Below, piece by piece: positions 43,221 through 51,812 of a stretch of DNA of 64,000 nt (position 1 is its first letter; each line of letters opens with the position of its first letter). The position numbers were made by a program, and so were the translations under genes. Under the pieces are notes generated by a model. That model was not told the DNA's origin, made no database searches, and was given only the letters and a program-made list of their open reading frames with translations. The DNA comes from Selenomonadales bacterium (GTDB lineage Bacteria; Bacillota; Negativicutes; Sporomusales; UBA7701), in contig JARKNV010000043.1 in the NCBI GenBank assembly GCA_029976065.1, positions 62,001-126,000 on the forward strand, in the 5' to 3' direction.

Positions 43221-44087
43221 TTATCTCTCCTTGGCGATGGTGTAGGTTTTGCCGTCGCTGGTGACGGTGACGGTGCCGTCGGTGTCGGTGCGGTAAATTT
43301 TGTATTTGTTGTCGCCGTAACGTTTGAGGACCGAGGGATGGGGATGGTGATATTCGTTGCCGGCGCCGACGGAGATTATGGCCGCTTCGGGGGCGACAGC
43401 CTTGAGGAAGGCGGGCGAGGAAGAGGTGCGGCTGCCGTGATGGCCGCTTTTGAGAACCTGGCTTTTGAGATTGGCGCCGTATTTTTTGACCATGGCCGCC
43501 TCGGCGTCCTGTTCGGCGTCGCCGGCCAGCAGCATGGCGAAGTTGCCGTAGACGAGGCGGGCGACGATGGAGTTGTTGTTGACGCCGGCTTCGCCACCGA
43601 AGGGAGTGGGGGGCGGATTGAGGATTTTCAGGGTGCCGCCGCCGATGTCGACCTCCTGACCGCCAGCGAGCAACGCGAAGGGGATGTTCTTTTTCTTGGC
43701 GGCCGCCAGGTACTGGCGGTAAAGGGCGCTGGTGGTGACTTGGCCGCTGTCGTAGATGCGGCGGACGGTGAAATTGTCGAGGATGGTTACGGCGCCGCCA
43801 AGGTGATCGGCGTGGGGGTGGGTGATAACTAAGGTATCAATGGCGGTAATGCCCTGTTTTCTTATGTAGGCTACGAGCTTGTCCCTGGCAGGGACGTCGC
43901 CGCTATCGATGAGGGTGACTTGTCCGGGGGTGCGGATGAGGATGGCATCTCCCTGGCCAACGTCGATGACGCTGACAACCAGGTTGTCCACTTTGGCGCG
44001 GTCGGCAGGCGCCCCGCACCCGGCGGCGATGGCCAGCACGAGGGCCAGTGCCGCAAGGGCGGACACCCATTTGCGTCTGAGCTGCAT
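43221..44087 (-). CDS. ComEC/Rec2-like metallo-beta-lactamase-fold lipoprotein
   Basis: A 288-residue protein with a lipoprotein signal (VLAIAAGCGAP, Cys near 24). The beta-lactamase fold carries the metal motif THPHADHLGG at about 91-100 and DAILIRTPGQVTLIDSGD before it; a later LLAGDAE and SGHHGSRTSS supply the other ligands. It resembles the catalytic domain of the competence protein ComEC but is a free extracytoplasmic protein. The substrate is unknown; a nuclease or phosphodiesterase is possible. It is in an operon with DUF3006. Confidence 0.85.
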   Translation of the reverse strand: MQLRRKWVSALAALALVLAIAAGCGAPADRAKVDNLVVSVIDVGQGDAILIRTPGQVTLIDSGDVPARDKLVAYIRKQGITAIDTLVITHPHADHLGGAVTILDNFTVRRIYDSGQVTTSALYRQYLAAAKKKNIPFALLAGGQEVDIGGGTLKILNPPPTPFGGEAGVNNNSIVARLVYGNFAMLLAGDAEQDAEAAMVKKYGANLKSQVLKSGHHGSRTSSSPAFLKAVAPEAAIISVGAGNEYHHPHPSVLKRYGDNKYKIYRTDTDGTVTVTSDGKTYTIAKER

Positions 44088-44167
44088 AGTTTTCCTCCTC
44101 GGTTATTGTGTCGTAGACTGCTTTGCTTGGTGCGTTTAATATAGTATATACGCAGACGGCGAAATTA

Positions 44168-44193
44168 AAAAAATAGGCACATGAGCGCCTATC
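44168..44193 (-). terminator. Terminator of mazEF
   Basis: Minus strand ATAGGCGC, TCAT and GTGCCTAT, then TTTTTTTAA, a few bases after the mazF stop. Confidence 0.8.
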
Positions 44194-44199
44194 CTAGAA

Positions 44200-44550
44200 T
44201 CAAAGCAGAATGAGCCCCAGGCTTATCCTGATGGCCTCGTCCACTTTCGTCATGACTTCCTCGCTCAAATGAGTGATTTTCTCTTTCAAGCGGCGTTTGT
44301 CGATCGTTCTGAGTTGTTCGAGCAGTATGACCGAATCTTTGTCGAGGTTGAACTGTTTGGCGCTGATCTCAACGTGGGTTGGCAATTTGGCTTTGGATAT
44401 CTGGGATGTAATGGCGGCGACGATAACGGTTGGACTGTATTTATTGCCAACATCGTTCTGAATGACCAGCACGGGCCGGTGCCCCCCCTGTTCCGATCCG
44501 ACCACCGGGCTCAGGTTTGCGTAATAAATGTCCCCGCGCTTTACGATCAT
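44200..44550 (-). CDS. mazF: mRNA interferase MazF (EndoA)
   Basis: A toxin that cuts RNA at short sequences. The 116-residue product is a close match to the Bacillus EndoA type: [45 protein letters not shown] and [13 protein letters not shown]. The ATG at 44550 follows the antitoxin stop (TAG) by 1 base, with GGAG 10 bases upstream; a GTG three codons earlier is less likely. It is coupled to mazE and followed by a terminator. Confidence 0.95.
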   Translation of the reverse strand: MIVKRGDIYYANLSPVVGSEQGGHRPVLVIQNDVGNKYSPTVIVAAITSQISKAKLPTHVEISAKQFNLDKDSVILLEQLRTIDKRRLKEKITHLSEEVMTKVDEAIRISLGLILL

Positions 44551-44551
44551 C

Positions 44552-44827
44552 CTATTCACGCTCCACTAGCAAGGTGGGCATCATCTCGTACACTTCCACG
44601 TCGGCGGTCAGTCCTTCTTCAGCCAAGGCCAGGTTGATGACGGCCATTTCCTGATAGCCTTTGCGCATCGAATCTCTAACAGCTTTGCGTTTGCGTTCCT
44701 CGATATAAAGGCGCATGGCTTCCCGCACGAATTGGCTGCGGCTCAGTTTCTCCATGGCGATAAAGCCGTCGACTTCTTGGAGCAAGCTGTTCGGGATGCT
44801 TATCATGATACGCTTCAACTCGGCCAC
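44552..44827 (-). CDS. mazE: MazE-type ribbon-helix-helix antitoxin (EndoAI)
   Basis: A 91-residue antitoxin. The N-terminal ribbon-helix-helix domain ([20 protein letters not shown], then [14 protein letters not shown]) binds DNA. The C-terminal tail wraps around MazF. The GTG at 44827 follows a GGGGGTGAT box; upstream extension of the frame is AT-rich promoter DNA. It is probably autoregulated through the inverted repeat over the -10 box. Confidence 0.9.
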   Translation of the reverse strand: MAELKRIMISIPNSLLQEVDGFIAMEKLSRSQFVREAMRLYIEERKRKAVRDSMRKGYQEMAVINLALAEEGLTADVEVYEMMPTLLVERE

Positions 44828-44870
44828 ACCATCACCCCCGCCTTCGGTTATGCACGAGACACTACATAAT

Positions 44871-44908
44871 ATATAATCATTATATGAGCTCTGATATACG
44901 AATGTCAA
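44871..44908 (-). promoter_or_regulatory. mazEF promoter with operator palindrome
   Basis: Minus strand TTGACA (44908-44903), 18 bases and TATAAT (44884-44879). A perfect palindrome ATATAAT-C-ATTATAT (44871-44885) covers the -10 box and is the likely MazE/MazEF site. Confidence 0.7.
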
Positions 44909-45038
44909 TGCAATTGATATACTCAAAGGCTGATTTCAGCCTGCCAATCGTTGGAGTTCCGCTTGTACTGTATCATGGTTAAGTATGCATTGGCAAGACG
45001 CAAATTATGCCGCCAAACGCAAATATTGCCAGTCGAGG

Positions 45039-46589
45039 TCAACCGTTTTGCAGGGCGGCGATGGCTTCGGGCAGCGCGGACAGGAGATCGCCGGCAGCCA
45101 TGCCGACAAGGCCCCTGCCGGCGGCTATCCCGCTTGCGAGGCCGTGGAGATGGACGCCGGCGACGGCGGCGTCGTGGCTGGTGAGGCCCTGGGCGATGAG
45201 GGCGGCGATGACGCCGGTGAGGACGTCGCCGGTGCCGCCGGTGGCGAGTGCGGCCGTACCGCTGGTATTGATGAAAGTCTCGCCGTCGGGGTAGGCAATA
45301 ACGGTACCCGGCCCTTTGAGGACGACGATGGCGCCCATGCTCGCGGCCGCTTCGCGGGCCGCCGCCAACCGGTCGGCTTCGATGGCTGCCGGAGAACGGC
45401 CGAACAGGCGGGCGAGTTCGCCCGGATGGGGCGTAAGGATGGCGAGGGCCTCGGTTTCCGGCAGGATGTCGGTGTGGCCCGCGAGGGCGTTGAGACCGTC
45501 GGCGTCGATAACCAGCGGACAGCGGGCGAGGCGCACGATGTCGCGCACGGCGGCGAAGGTTTCCTCGGCGCGGCCGAGGCCAGGGCCGACGGCGAGCACG
45601 TCGGCGGTTTCGGCAAGAGCGGCGATGTCGTCGATCGCCGCCGGCCCGATGATGCCGCTTGCTTCGTCCGGCAGCGGCTTGGTCATTACTTCGGTGAGTT
45701 TGACTTCCATGACGGCGTTGATGCTTGCGGCGACGCCGAGGGTGACGAGGCCGGCCCCGGCGCGCACGGCGGCCATCGAGGCGAGGGCGGCGGCGCCGGT
45801 GAGGCCCGGCGATCCGGCGACGAGGGCGACCCGGCCGTTCGAGCCTTTGTGGGCCCAGGGCGGGCGCGGCGGCAGCAAGCGGCGGACGTGCCGGGCGGTG
45901 ACGGCGTTCTGCTTGATGGCCGCGGCGGCGAGGAGCGCAGCCGGCAGGCCGATATCGGCGACAGTAACGGCGCCGGCGTGGGCCGCGCCGGGCTGGAAAA
46001 GAAGGCCGGGCTTGGGCAGGCCGAAGGTGACGGTGTGGGTGGCGAAGACGGCTGTACCCCGCACCCGGCCGGTGTCGGCGTCGATACCGGTGGGGATGTC
46101 GACGGCGACGACAGGTTTGCCGGCGGCGTTGATGGTTTTCACCAGCGAGGCCAGGTCGCCGCTCACCTCGCCGCTGAAGCCGGTGCCGAGCAGGGCGTCG
46201 ACGAGGCAGTCGGCGAAGGCGGCCGCAAGCGCGGCTTTGTCGCCGTCGCGCTCGCCGGCGATTTCGATGACATCGGTGTCCATATTAATAAGGATGTCGA
46301 GGTTTACGCGGGCATCGCCGCCGACGGCGCTTTTCGCCCCGAGGAGGAACACCTTGACCTTGGCGCCGCGCGCTATAAGGTGGCGGGCGGCTACGAAGCC
46401 GTCGCCGCCGTTGTTGCCTTTGCCGGAAAAAATGCAGACTTTTTTATCCTCCGCGCCGCCAAGGAGGTCGGCGACCTTGCGGGCCACCTCCGCGCCGGCG
46501 TTTTCCATCAGGGCGAGGCCGGACAAGCCGTAGCCGTCCAAGGCCTGCATATCTATCAGGCGCATTTCCTGCGCCGTCGCCACTTTCAT
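45039..46589 (-). CDS. nnrD: Bifunctional NAD(P)H-hydrate epimerase / ADP-dependent dehydratase
   Basis: A metabolite-repair enzyme that restores damaged NADH and NADPH. The 516-residue protein fuses NnrE (YjeF_N, about 1-210; SGKGNNGGDGFVAARHLIA) to NnrD, a ribokinase-like domain (about 225-515; AGSPGLTGAAALASMAAVRA, LTPHPGELARLFG, GTGDVLTGVIAALIAQGL). The ATG at 46589 follows GGGGAGG and overlaps the acpS stop (ATGA). Confidence 0.95.
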   Translation of the reverse strand: MKVATAQEMRLIDMQALDGYGLSGLALMENAGAEVARKVADLLGGAEDKKVCIFSGKGNNGGDGFVAARHLIARGAKVKVFLLGAKSAVGGDARVNLDILINMDTDVIEIAGERDGDKAALAAAFADCLVDALLGTGFSGEVSGDLASLVKTINAAGKPVVAVDIPTGIDADTGRVRGTAVFATHTVTFGLPKPGLLFQPGAAHAGAVTVADIGLPAALLAAAAIKQNAVTARHVRRLLPPRPPWAHKGSNGRVALVAGSPGLTGAAALASMAAVRAGAGLVTLGVAASINAVMEVKLTEVMTKPLPDEASGIIGPAAIDDIAALAETADVLAVGPGLGRAEETFAAVRDIVRLARCPLVIDADGLNALAGHTDILPETEALAILTPHPGELARLFGRSPAAIEADRLAAAREAAASMGAIVVLKGPGTVIAYPDGETFINTSGTAALATGGTGDVLTGVIAALIAQGLTSHDAAVAGVHLHGLASGIAAGRGLVGMAAGDLLSALPEAIAALQNG

Positions 46590-46969
46590 CGTCCGTCGCC
46601 TCCCCACAGTATAGCCTGGGCCGCAGCGTAGTCGCGGGCGTGGCTCAGGGAGATGTGGATGGCGGTCACGCCCAGGTCAGCGGCCAACTGGCCGAAGCGG
46701 CCGCCAAGGCGCACCACGGGCCGTCCCGAGTCGTCCGGCAATATTTCCACCTCCTGCCAACTGCCGGCCGCGAGGCCGGTGCCGAAGGCTTTCATTACTG
46801 CTTCCTTGCCGGCGAACCGGGCTGCGTAAGAGGCGGGCCGCTGCACGCCCCGCCCGTCGCAATATTCGCGCTCGGCGGCAGTGAAGACGCGGCGGACGAA
46901 TTCACCCCGCTCCACGGCCGAGCCGATACGGCCGATTTCGATGATGTCGATGCCGATCCCCAGTATCAC
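46586..46969 (-). CDS. acpS: Holo-[acyl-carrier-protein] synthase
   Basis: Attaches phosphopantetheine from CoA to ACP. The 127-residue product has ILGIGIDIIEIGRIGSAVE at the N-terminus with the Mg-binding Asp, and FAGKEAVMKAFGTG, the conserved helix. The GTG at 46969 lies 8 bases after GAGG; an upstream GTG three codons earlier is part of that RBS. It is coupled to nnrD. The gene set acpS, nnrD, mazE, mazF resembles the acpS-alr-mazEF neighbourhood of Bacillus. Confidence 0.94.
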   Translation of the reverse strand: MILGIGIDIIEIGRIGSAVERGEFVRRVFTAAEREYCDGRGVQRPASYAARFAGKEAVMKAFGTGLAAGSWQEVEILPDDSGRPVVRLGGRFGQLAADLGVTAIHISLSHARDYAAAQAILWGGDGR

Positions 46970-47157
46970 CCGGGCCACCTCTTTTCTGTGCGGTATGGCT
47001 CTATTATTCCTTTTCCGGCGGAATATTCCCTGCCGGCTGGGGTATTTTTCCCTTCCCGCAGTCTGGCAGGTTTCACATTTTTGTCACAAGTGCGCCATAT
47101 TTTTGCCAAATTGGTTTTTTATAATAAAAGCAAATAAACCTCAAGGAGGAACAAAGC

Positions 47158-47568
47158 ATGAAAAAGACTGTCGCCATCGCCACCCTCGTCGCCATGGCTC
47201 TCGTGATCGCCGCCTCGCTGGTAGTATACGCCGCCCCCGGACCGCAGAATCCGCCCCCCGGCCCGCGTCAGGCCATCACCCTTACCGACGACCAGAAGAA
47301 GGAACTTGCCCCGCTCTATGAGCAGATGTTTGAAGTCCGCAAGCAGATTATGCAGAAGTACGTGGACTTCGGCTACCTGACCCAGGAACAGGCCGATCAG
47401 CGCGCCGCCTGGATGAAGGAGCGGATGAGCCAGGGTTACGGCCCCGGAATGATGGGCAGAGGCCATCACGGCTTTGGACGCGGTCCCGGCATGATGGGCA
47501 AAGGCTTCGGCCCCGGCAACGGCCCCTGCTTCCAGCAGCAGACGCAGCAGCAGCCTGCCAATCAGTAA
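47158..47568 (+). CDS. DUF2680 family secreted protein (YckD-like)
   Basis: A 136-residue exported protein. It has a signal peptide (about 1-26, AALVIAASLVVYAA-type), then the short DUF2680 helical motif (TLTDDQKKELAPLYEQMFEV and KQIMQKYVDFGYLTQEQADQ) and a Gly/Met/His-rich tail (GPGMMGRGHHGFGRGPGMMG). The Met/His-rich tail suggests metal binding, perhaps copper (inference); the family is uncharacterised. RBS AAGGAGG; own terminator. Confidence 0.78.
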   Translation: MKKTVAIATLVAMALVIAASLVVYAAPGPQNPPPGPRQAITLTDDQKKELAPLYEQMFEVRKQIMQKYVDFGYLTQEQADQRAAWMKERMSQGYGPGMMGRGHHGFGRGPGMMGKGFGPGNGPCFQQQTQQQPANQ

Positions 47569-47574
47569 CCGATA

Positions 47575-47614
47575 AAGAAGAAGCTCCTGCATCGGCAGGA
47601 GCTTCTTCTTTATA
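47575..47614. terminator. Bidirectional terminator between the DUF2680 gene and splB
   Basis: AAGAAGAAGCTCCTGC and its complement (47575-47590, 47595-47610) form a 16-bp stem with a 4-base loop, flanked by an A/T-rich run, between convergent genes. Confidence 0.8.
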
Positions 47615-48635
47615 CGAAATACTCGATCTTGGCCGCCGGGAAATGAGCGGCTACCTGTTCCTGCATGAATTCTTTGAGCTCCCGCACGGCCTCGGCCTCG
47701 TAAACGTATTTGCCGTAGCCGAACTGGCCAAACTTGTATTTGCGCTCTTCTTCATCCAGGGGCAGGCCGGTTTCGGGGAAAACGGCAAGGATGTTGGCCT
47801 TGGCCCGTTTCGTGAACCGGTGGGTGATAAACTCGAAGGTCAGGTCGCTCCCGGCGGCTTCCGGCAGAGCGGCGGCCAGGCTGCGGAACAGGCCGTCGTA
47901 GTCTTCCCGCCACCCGGGGTAATGGAAGACGGGGGCAATGATAAAACCGAGCGGGTAGCCGGCCCCGGCGGCTTTGGCGGCCGCCGCGAGGCGTTCGTCC
48001 AGGCCGGGAGTGCGGTGTTCGTAGCGGTCGATGACGGCGGTGGCGTTGAGGCTGAAGCGGAAGCGAGTGTGGCCGTTGTGGTCGGCGGCGAGCAGCGGGG
48101 TGATGTCGTCGTGCTTGGTGACAAAGCGGAAACGTCCCAGGGGCTGGCGGCCGAAAAACTCGATCGTTTCCTTCAGCAGGCCGGTGAGATATTCGGTGGG
48201 AATGGGGTCGGAGGTGGCCGCGCCCTCGAACACGGTTATCTGCGGGGCCCGTTCTTCGATGTACGTGCGGGCTTTGGCCAGCACATCGCCGATGTTGACG
48301 TATACCCTTAGGTACGGCCGCCGCCCCAGGGTGGTGGCTAGGTAGCAGTATTCGCACATCCCCGGGCAACTGGTGTTGAGCGGCAGCTGGTAATGGGCCG
48401 ACGGCTTGCAGGTGGCGAAAGCGGCGCTTTTTCGCAGTCCGACCACCAGTGTCCGCTTGGCCTCGCGGTACGCCTCCCCGGCGGTTTTCCCCGGCAGCCC
48501 TGTCACCCGGTTATGCGAGCCGGTCAGTTCGACCGGCACTTTCATCGCCTTGAGACGGTCGTACAGTTTGCGCCCGAGCGGATAATCGAAGGCAGCCGGC
48601 TCGAAGAAGGCCCTGGCGGGCACGAAACGTTGCAT
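47610..48635 (-). CDS. splB: Spore photoproduct lyase
   Basis: A radical-SAM enzyme that reverses the spore photoproduct (5-thyminyl-dihydrothymine) during germination. The 341-residue protein has the cluster motif NTSCPGMCEYCYL (C-x3-C-x2-C at about 89-96), RFRFSLNATAVIDRYEHRTP and a C-terminal KYKFGQFGYGKYVY segment. The ATG follows GGAGG. A forespore-type promoter lies upstream. It pairs logically with the SASPs, which create the DNA form that gives this lesion. Confidence 0.93.
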   Translation of the reverse strand: MQRFVPARAFFEPAAFDYPLGRKLYDRLKAMKVPVELTGSHNRVTGLPGKTAGEAYREAKRTLVVGLRKSAAFATCKPSAHYQLPLNTSCPGMCEYCYLATTLGRRPYLRVYVNIGDVLAKARTYIEERAPQITVFEGAATSDPIPTEYLTGLLKETIEFFGRQPLGRFRFVTKHDDITPLLAADHNGHTRFRFSLNATAVIDRYEHRTPGLDERLAAAAKAAGAGYPLGFIIAPVFHYPGWREDYDGLFRSLAAALPEAAGSDLTFEFITHRFTKRAKANILAVFPETGLPLDEEERKYKFGQFGYGKYVYEAEAVRELKEFMQEQVAAHFPAAKIEYFV

Positions 48636-48663
48636 GCATCCACCTCCAGCGGTTATTCGCTGC

Positions 48664-48691
48664 TAGTATCCCCCGCGGGAAATTTTCCATC
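48664..48691 (-). promoter_or_regulatory. Sigma-G-like promoter of splB
   Basis: Minus strand GATG (48691-48688), 17 bases and GATACTA (48670-48664), near the forespore pattern GnATR-N17/18-CATnnTA. Confidence 0.45.
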
Positions 48692-48758
48692 AGACCATTG
48701 GCAAAAGCCGCTGATGCGCATTAGAATAATATTACAATGCTCCGAGAGGAGGTCCGCC

Positions 48759-49418
48759 GTGTTTCCGCTTCGCGACAACGTCCCGTCCCGCTCCTGGCCG
48801 CTGGTCACCGTGCTGCTGATCGCCGCCAATTTCTATGTTTTTTACCAGGAGCTCATTCTCAGCGACGCGGCCCTGGGCAGGATGATCCACGCCTTGGGGC
48901 TCGTACCGGCTGATTTCCTCGCCCGGCTGGCCCGCGAGCCGTTTGCGTTCACGACTTATCTACCGTTCGTCACCAATCTCTTCCTCCACGGCGGCTGGAT
49001 GCATATTCTCGGCAATATGTGGTATCTGTGGATTTTCGGCGATAACATCGAAGACCGCCTGGGCAAGTTCCGCTTCCTTTTTTTCTATATCCTGTGCGGG
49101 GTGCTCGCCAACGCGGCCCAGGTCATCGTCGATCCCCTCTCCCCCGTGCCCACCGTCGGCGCTAGCGGAGCCATCTCCGGCGTCCTGGGGGCTTATCTGA
49201 TGCTTTTCCCGAAAGCCCGCATCGCCACCCTCATTCCCCTCTTCCCCATTTTCCCCATCATCCAGATTCCCGCCCTGCTCTTCCTGCCGCTATGGTTCCT
49301 GCTCCAGCTCCAGCAGGGAGCGCTCGCCCTGTTCACGGCCGGCGCCGGAATCGCCTGGTGGGCCCACATCGGCGGTTTTGCCGCGGGCTTCGTACTGGTA
49401 AGAATCGTCAAAACGTAG
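48759..49418 (+). CDS. Rhomboid family intramembrane serine protease
   Basis: A 219-residue membrane protein with six or so spans. The catalytic Ser lies in GASGAISGVLGAY at about 137-149, and the catalytic His in WWAHIGGFAAGFVLV near the C-terminus. HGGWMHILGNMWYLWIFGD is the conserved loop and second-span region. It starts at GTG 6 bases after AGAGGAGG; the longer frame upstream is a shadow. Substrates cannot be inferred. It is followed by a helical protein gene after 56 bases. Confidence 0.93.
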   Translation: MFPLRDNVPSRSWPLVTVLLIAANFYVFYQELILSDAALGRMIHALGLVPADFLARLAREPFAFTTYLPFVTNLFLHGGWMHILGNMWYLWIFGDNIEDRLGKFRFLFFYILCGVLANAAQVIVDPLSPVPTVGASGAISGVLGAYLMLFPKARIATLIPLFPIFPIIQIPALLFLPLWFLLQLQQGALALFTAGAGIAWWAHIGGFAAGFVLVRIVKT

Positions 49419-49474
49419 TATAAGTGGACCGCTTCCCGGCCAACCTATCTGCAAACGGCAAAGGAGTTGGCGCA

Positions 49475-49942
49475 GTGTTGCAGAAACTTTCCCCCTGGCT
49501 GGCGGCCGGATTCACCACCGGACTGGTCGTCACGCTGGGGCTATGGCTTACGGCGGGAATCTTTTTCAATACCTTCATCATCGGTCAGCGCGCATCCCCC
49601 GACCAGAAGATGGTCACAGCGCTGATCGAGACGAGCCTGAACAACCCCGAAGTCCAAGCCGCGGTCAAACAGCAAGTGATGCTCTACCTGCGCTCGCCCG
49701 AGGGCAAGGCCCGTATGGCGGAGATGATAAAATCGCCGGAAATGGTGAAGGCGATGGCGGAGAATATCAACTCGCCCGAGATGCGAACCGCGGTCCTTAA
49801 GCTGATGGAAGTGCCGGAATTCCGCGCGGCCGTCCTCGATATCGTCAAGGATACGCCGGAGATGAAGACGCTGACCATCCTGTCGTCGGCGATCGTGTGG
49901 GAGCCGCAACCGGCCTCGCCCGCTGCGGACCCGTATTTCTGA
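49475..49942 (+). CDS. Membrane-anchored helical-repeat protein (GerD-like pattern)
   Basis: A 155-residue protein. One N-terminal span (AAGFTTGLVVTLGLWLTAGI at about 10-29) is followed by short amphipathic repeats built around SPEM/NPEV turns (LNNPEVQAAVKQQV, SPEGKARMAEMI, SPEMVKAMAENI, SPEMRTAVLKLM, VPEFRAAVLDIV). The repeat style is like that of the germination protein GerD, but I do not claim homology. The GTG at 49475 follows AAAGGAG by 8 bases. It is downstream of the rhomboid gene and followed by a terminator. Confidence 0.6.
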   Translation: MLQKLSPWLAAGFTTGLVVTLGLWLTAGIFFNTFIIGQRASPDQKMVTALIETSLNNPEVQAAVKQQVMLYLRSPEGKARMAEMIKSPEMVKAMAENINSPEMRTAVLKLMEVPEFRAAVLDIVKDTPEMKTLTILSSAIVWEPQPASPAADPYF

Positions 49943-49969
49943 GCACCTAGCCGTCAGTGTTTCTTGCAA

Positions 49970-49999
49970 TAAAAAAAGAGCCTATGCGGCTCTTTTTTT
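49970..49999. terminator. Bidirectional terminator
   Basis: AAAAAAAGAGCC, a 5-base loop and GGCTCTTTTTTT, between the helical-protein gene and the convergent CoA-disulfide reductase gene. Confidence 0.85.
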
Positions 50000-50010
50000 A
50001 TCGGGGCGCC

Positions 50011-51690
50011 TTATTTCTTGCATTCGAAGGGCCAAGCGTTGATGCCCCCCTCCATCACCTGCACCTTTTTAAAATCCTCGCCTTCGAGGATGAGGGCCGC
50101 CTCGTAGCCCCGGAGACTGATCTTGCAGAAGGCGACGATCTCGTCGTCTTTGTTCATTTCGGCCAGGCGGCTGCGGAGCTGCCCCAGGGGGATGTATTTG
50201 ACGTTCGCGCTCGGCAGGCAGCCCTGCTGCTTGCATTCTTCGGGGGTGCGGACATCGAGGAACACCGTCTTGCCAGCCTCGATCTTTTCCTTGGCCGCAA
50301 GCGACGATATGCCTTTAAGCCTGCCGGCCAGCTTGTTGAGGACGGCCAGCGCGGCGACGGCCACATTGTCGATCGGCGAGTTGTAGGGCGGCGCGTAGGC
50401 GAGGTCGATATCGAACAGGTCGCTGCTCGTGCCGCCGAGAGTGATAGCGGTAGCGACGACGTCAATGCGCTTAGCCACCTCGCCTTCGCCGAACGCCTGC
50501 GCGCCCAGGATGCGGCCGGTGGCGGCCTCGGCGATGAGCTTGACGGTGATGAGCTTAGCGCCCGGCATGTAATGCGGCCGGTCGTGACCGCCGACCATGG
50601 CGGTGACATAGTCGTAACCGAGGCGTTTGGCGTCCCGCTCGGTCAGGCCGGTCTTGCCGACGTTCAGGTCGAGCACCTTGACGACGACGGTGCCGAGGAC
50701 GCCGCGAAATTTTTCGTCGCCGCCGGTCAGGTTATCGCCGATGACCCGCCCGTGCTTGTTGGCGGTCGAACCCATCGGAGTGAAGATCTTTTCCCCGGAG
50801 ATAATATTGGTATTTTCTGCGCAGTCGCCGCCGGCGAAAATGTCGGGGTCGCTTGTCTGCAGCCGCTCATTGACGGCAATCGCCCCCGACGGGCCGATCG
50901 CCAGACCGGCGCTTTTGGCGAGCGCGACGTTCGGACGGACGCCGATGGCGAGGATGACGAGGTCGGCCGGGATGGTCCGCTTGTCGGTGACCACGGCCGC
51001 TACCGCCCCATCGCCGGTGAATTTCTCGACCTTCTCGCCGGTCAGGACGGTAATGCCCTTTTCGCTGGCGTATTTGGCGACCGAGCCGGCGACTTCCTCG
51101 TCCAGGAAGGCAGGAAATACCTGATTCTGCATTTCGACGACGGTGACGTTTACTTCCCATATTTTCAGGGCTTCGGCCATTTCCAGTCCCACGAGGCCGG
51201 CGCCGATGATGACGGCGTCCGCGAATTTGCCGCGCTCCAGCCCCGACCTGATCGCCTTGGCGTCGTCGGGGTGCCAGAGCTGATAAACGTTGGCCAGCTC
51301 GATTCCCGGCAGCGGCGGCTTGACCGGCACCGCGCCGGTAGCGATGACGAGCTTGTCGTACGGCAGTTTCCTTTCCCCGCCGCCGGCGAGGTCTTTGACC
51401 GTTACCTCCTTGGCCGCCCGGTCGATCCCGGTGGCGAGCGTCTCGGTCAGTACCGTGATATCCTTGACATTCTTGAAAAAAGCCTGATTGCGCACCGCGC
51501 CGGCGGGCGTGGTCATCAGTTGGCTGATATCCTGCACATCTCCAGCCACATAATAAGGCAGCCCGCATGCCCCGTAGGAAATCAGCTTGCCCTTTTCGAC
51601 CACGGTAATCTCGGCGGCCGGGTCGGTCCGCCTGGCTTTGGCTGCGGCTTTCAGTCCGGCGGCCACGCCGCCGATAACGACAATTTTCAC
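50011..51690 (-). CDS. CoA-disulfide reductase with C-terminal rhodanese domain
   Basis: A 559-residue flavoprotein that reduces CoA disulfide or persulfides with NAD(P)H. The FAD-binding IVVIGGVAAGLKAAAKAR is at the N-terminus. The single redox Cys lies in SYGACGLPYYVAGD at about 42, as in CoADR. The NAD-binding part has VIIGAGLVGLEMAEALKIW, and GGDCAENTN precedes the dimer domain. The C-terminal rhodanese (about 465-559) has its Cys in CKISLRGYEAA. CoADR-rhodanese fusions handle polysulfide or persulfide sulfur and oxidative stress. It stands alone. Confidence 0.92.
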   Translation of the reverse strand: MKIVVIGGVAAGLKAAAKARRTDPAAEITVVEKGKLISYGACGLPYYVAGDVQDISQLMTTPAGAVRNQAFFKNVKDITVLTETLATGIDRAAKEVTVKDLAGGGERKLPYDKLVIATGAVPVKPPLPGIELANVYQLWHPDDAKAIRSGLERGKFADAVIIGAGLVGLEMAEALKIWEVNVTVVEMQNQVFPAFLDEEVAGSVAKYASEKGITVLTGEKVEKFTGDGAVAAVVTDKRTIPADLVILAIGVRPNVALAKSAGLAIGPSGAIAVNERLQTSDPDIFAGGDCAENTNIISGEKIFTPMGSTANKHGRVIGDNLTGGDEKFRGVLGTVVVKVLDLNVGKTGLTERDAKRLGYDYVTAMVGGHDRPHYMPGAKLITVKLIAEAATGRILGAQAFGEGEVAKRIDVVATAITLGGTSSDLFDIDLAYAPPYNSPIDNVAVAALAVLNKLAGRLKGISSLAAKEKIEAGKTVFLDVRTPEECKQQGCLPSANVKYIPLGQLRSRLAEMNKDDEIVAFCKISLRGYEAALILEGEDFKKVQVMEGGINAWPFECKK

Positions 51691-51812
51691 AACAGCGCCT
51701 CCCCATCCAGTATCCTGGTATCATTTCAATTGTAGCGTGAGCCTCAGGGGAAAGTCAACAAATCAGTCGGAATTACCCAAGCCGATCCTGTTATCCCCCT
51801 GCAAGTAAAAGC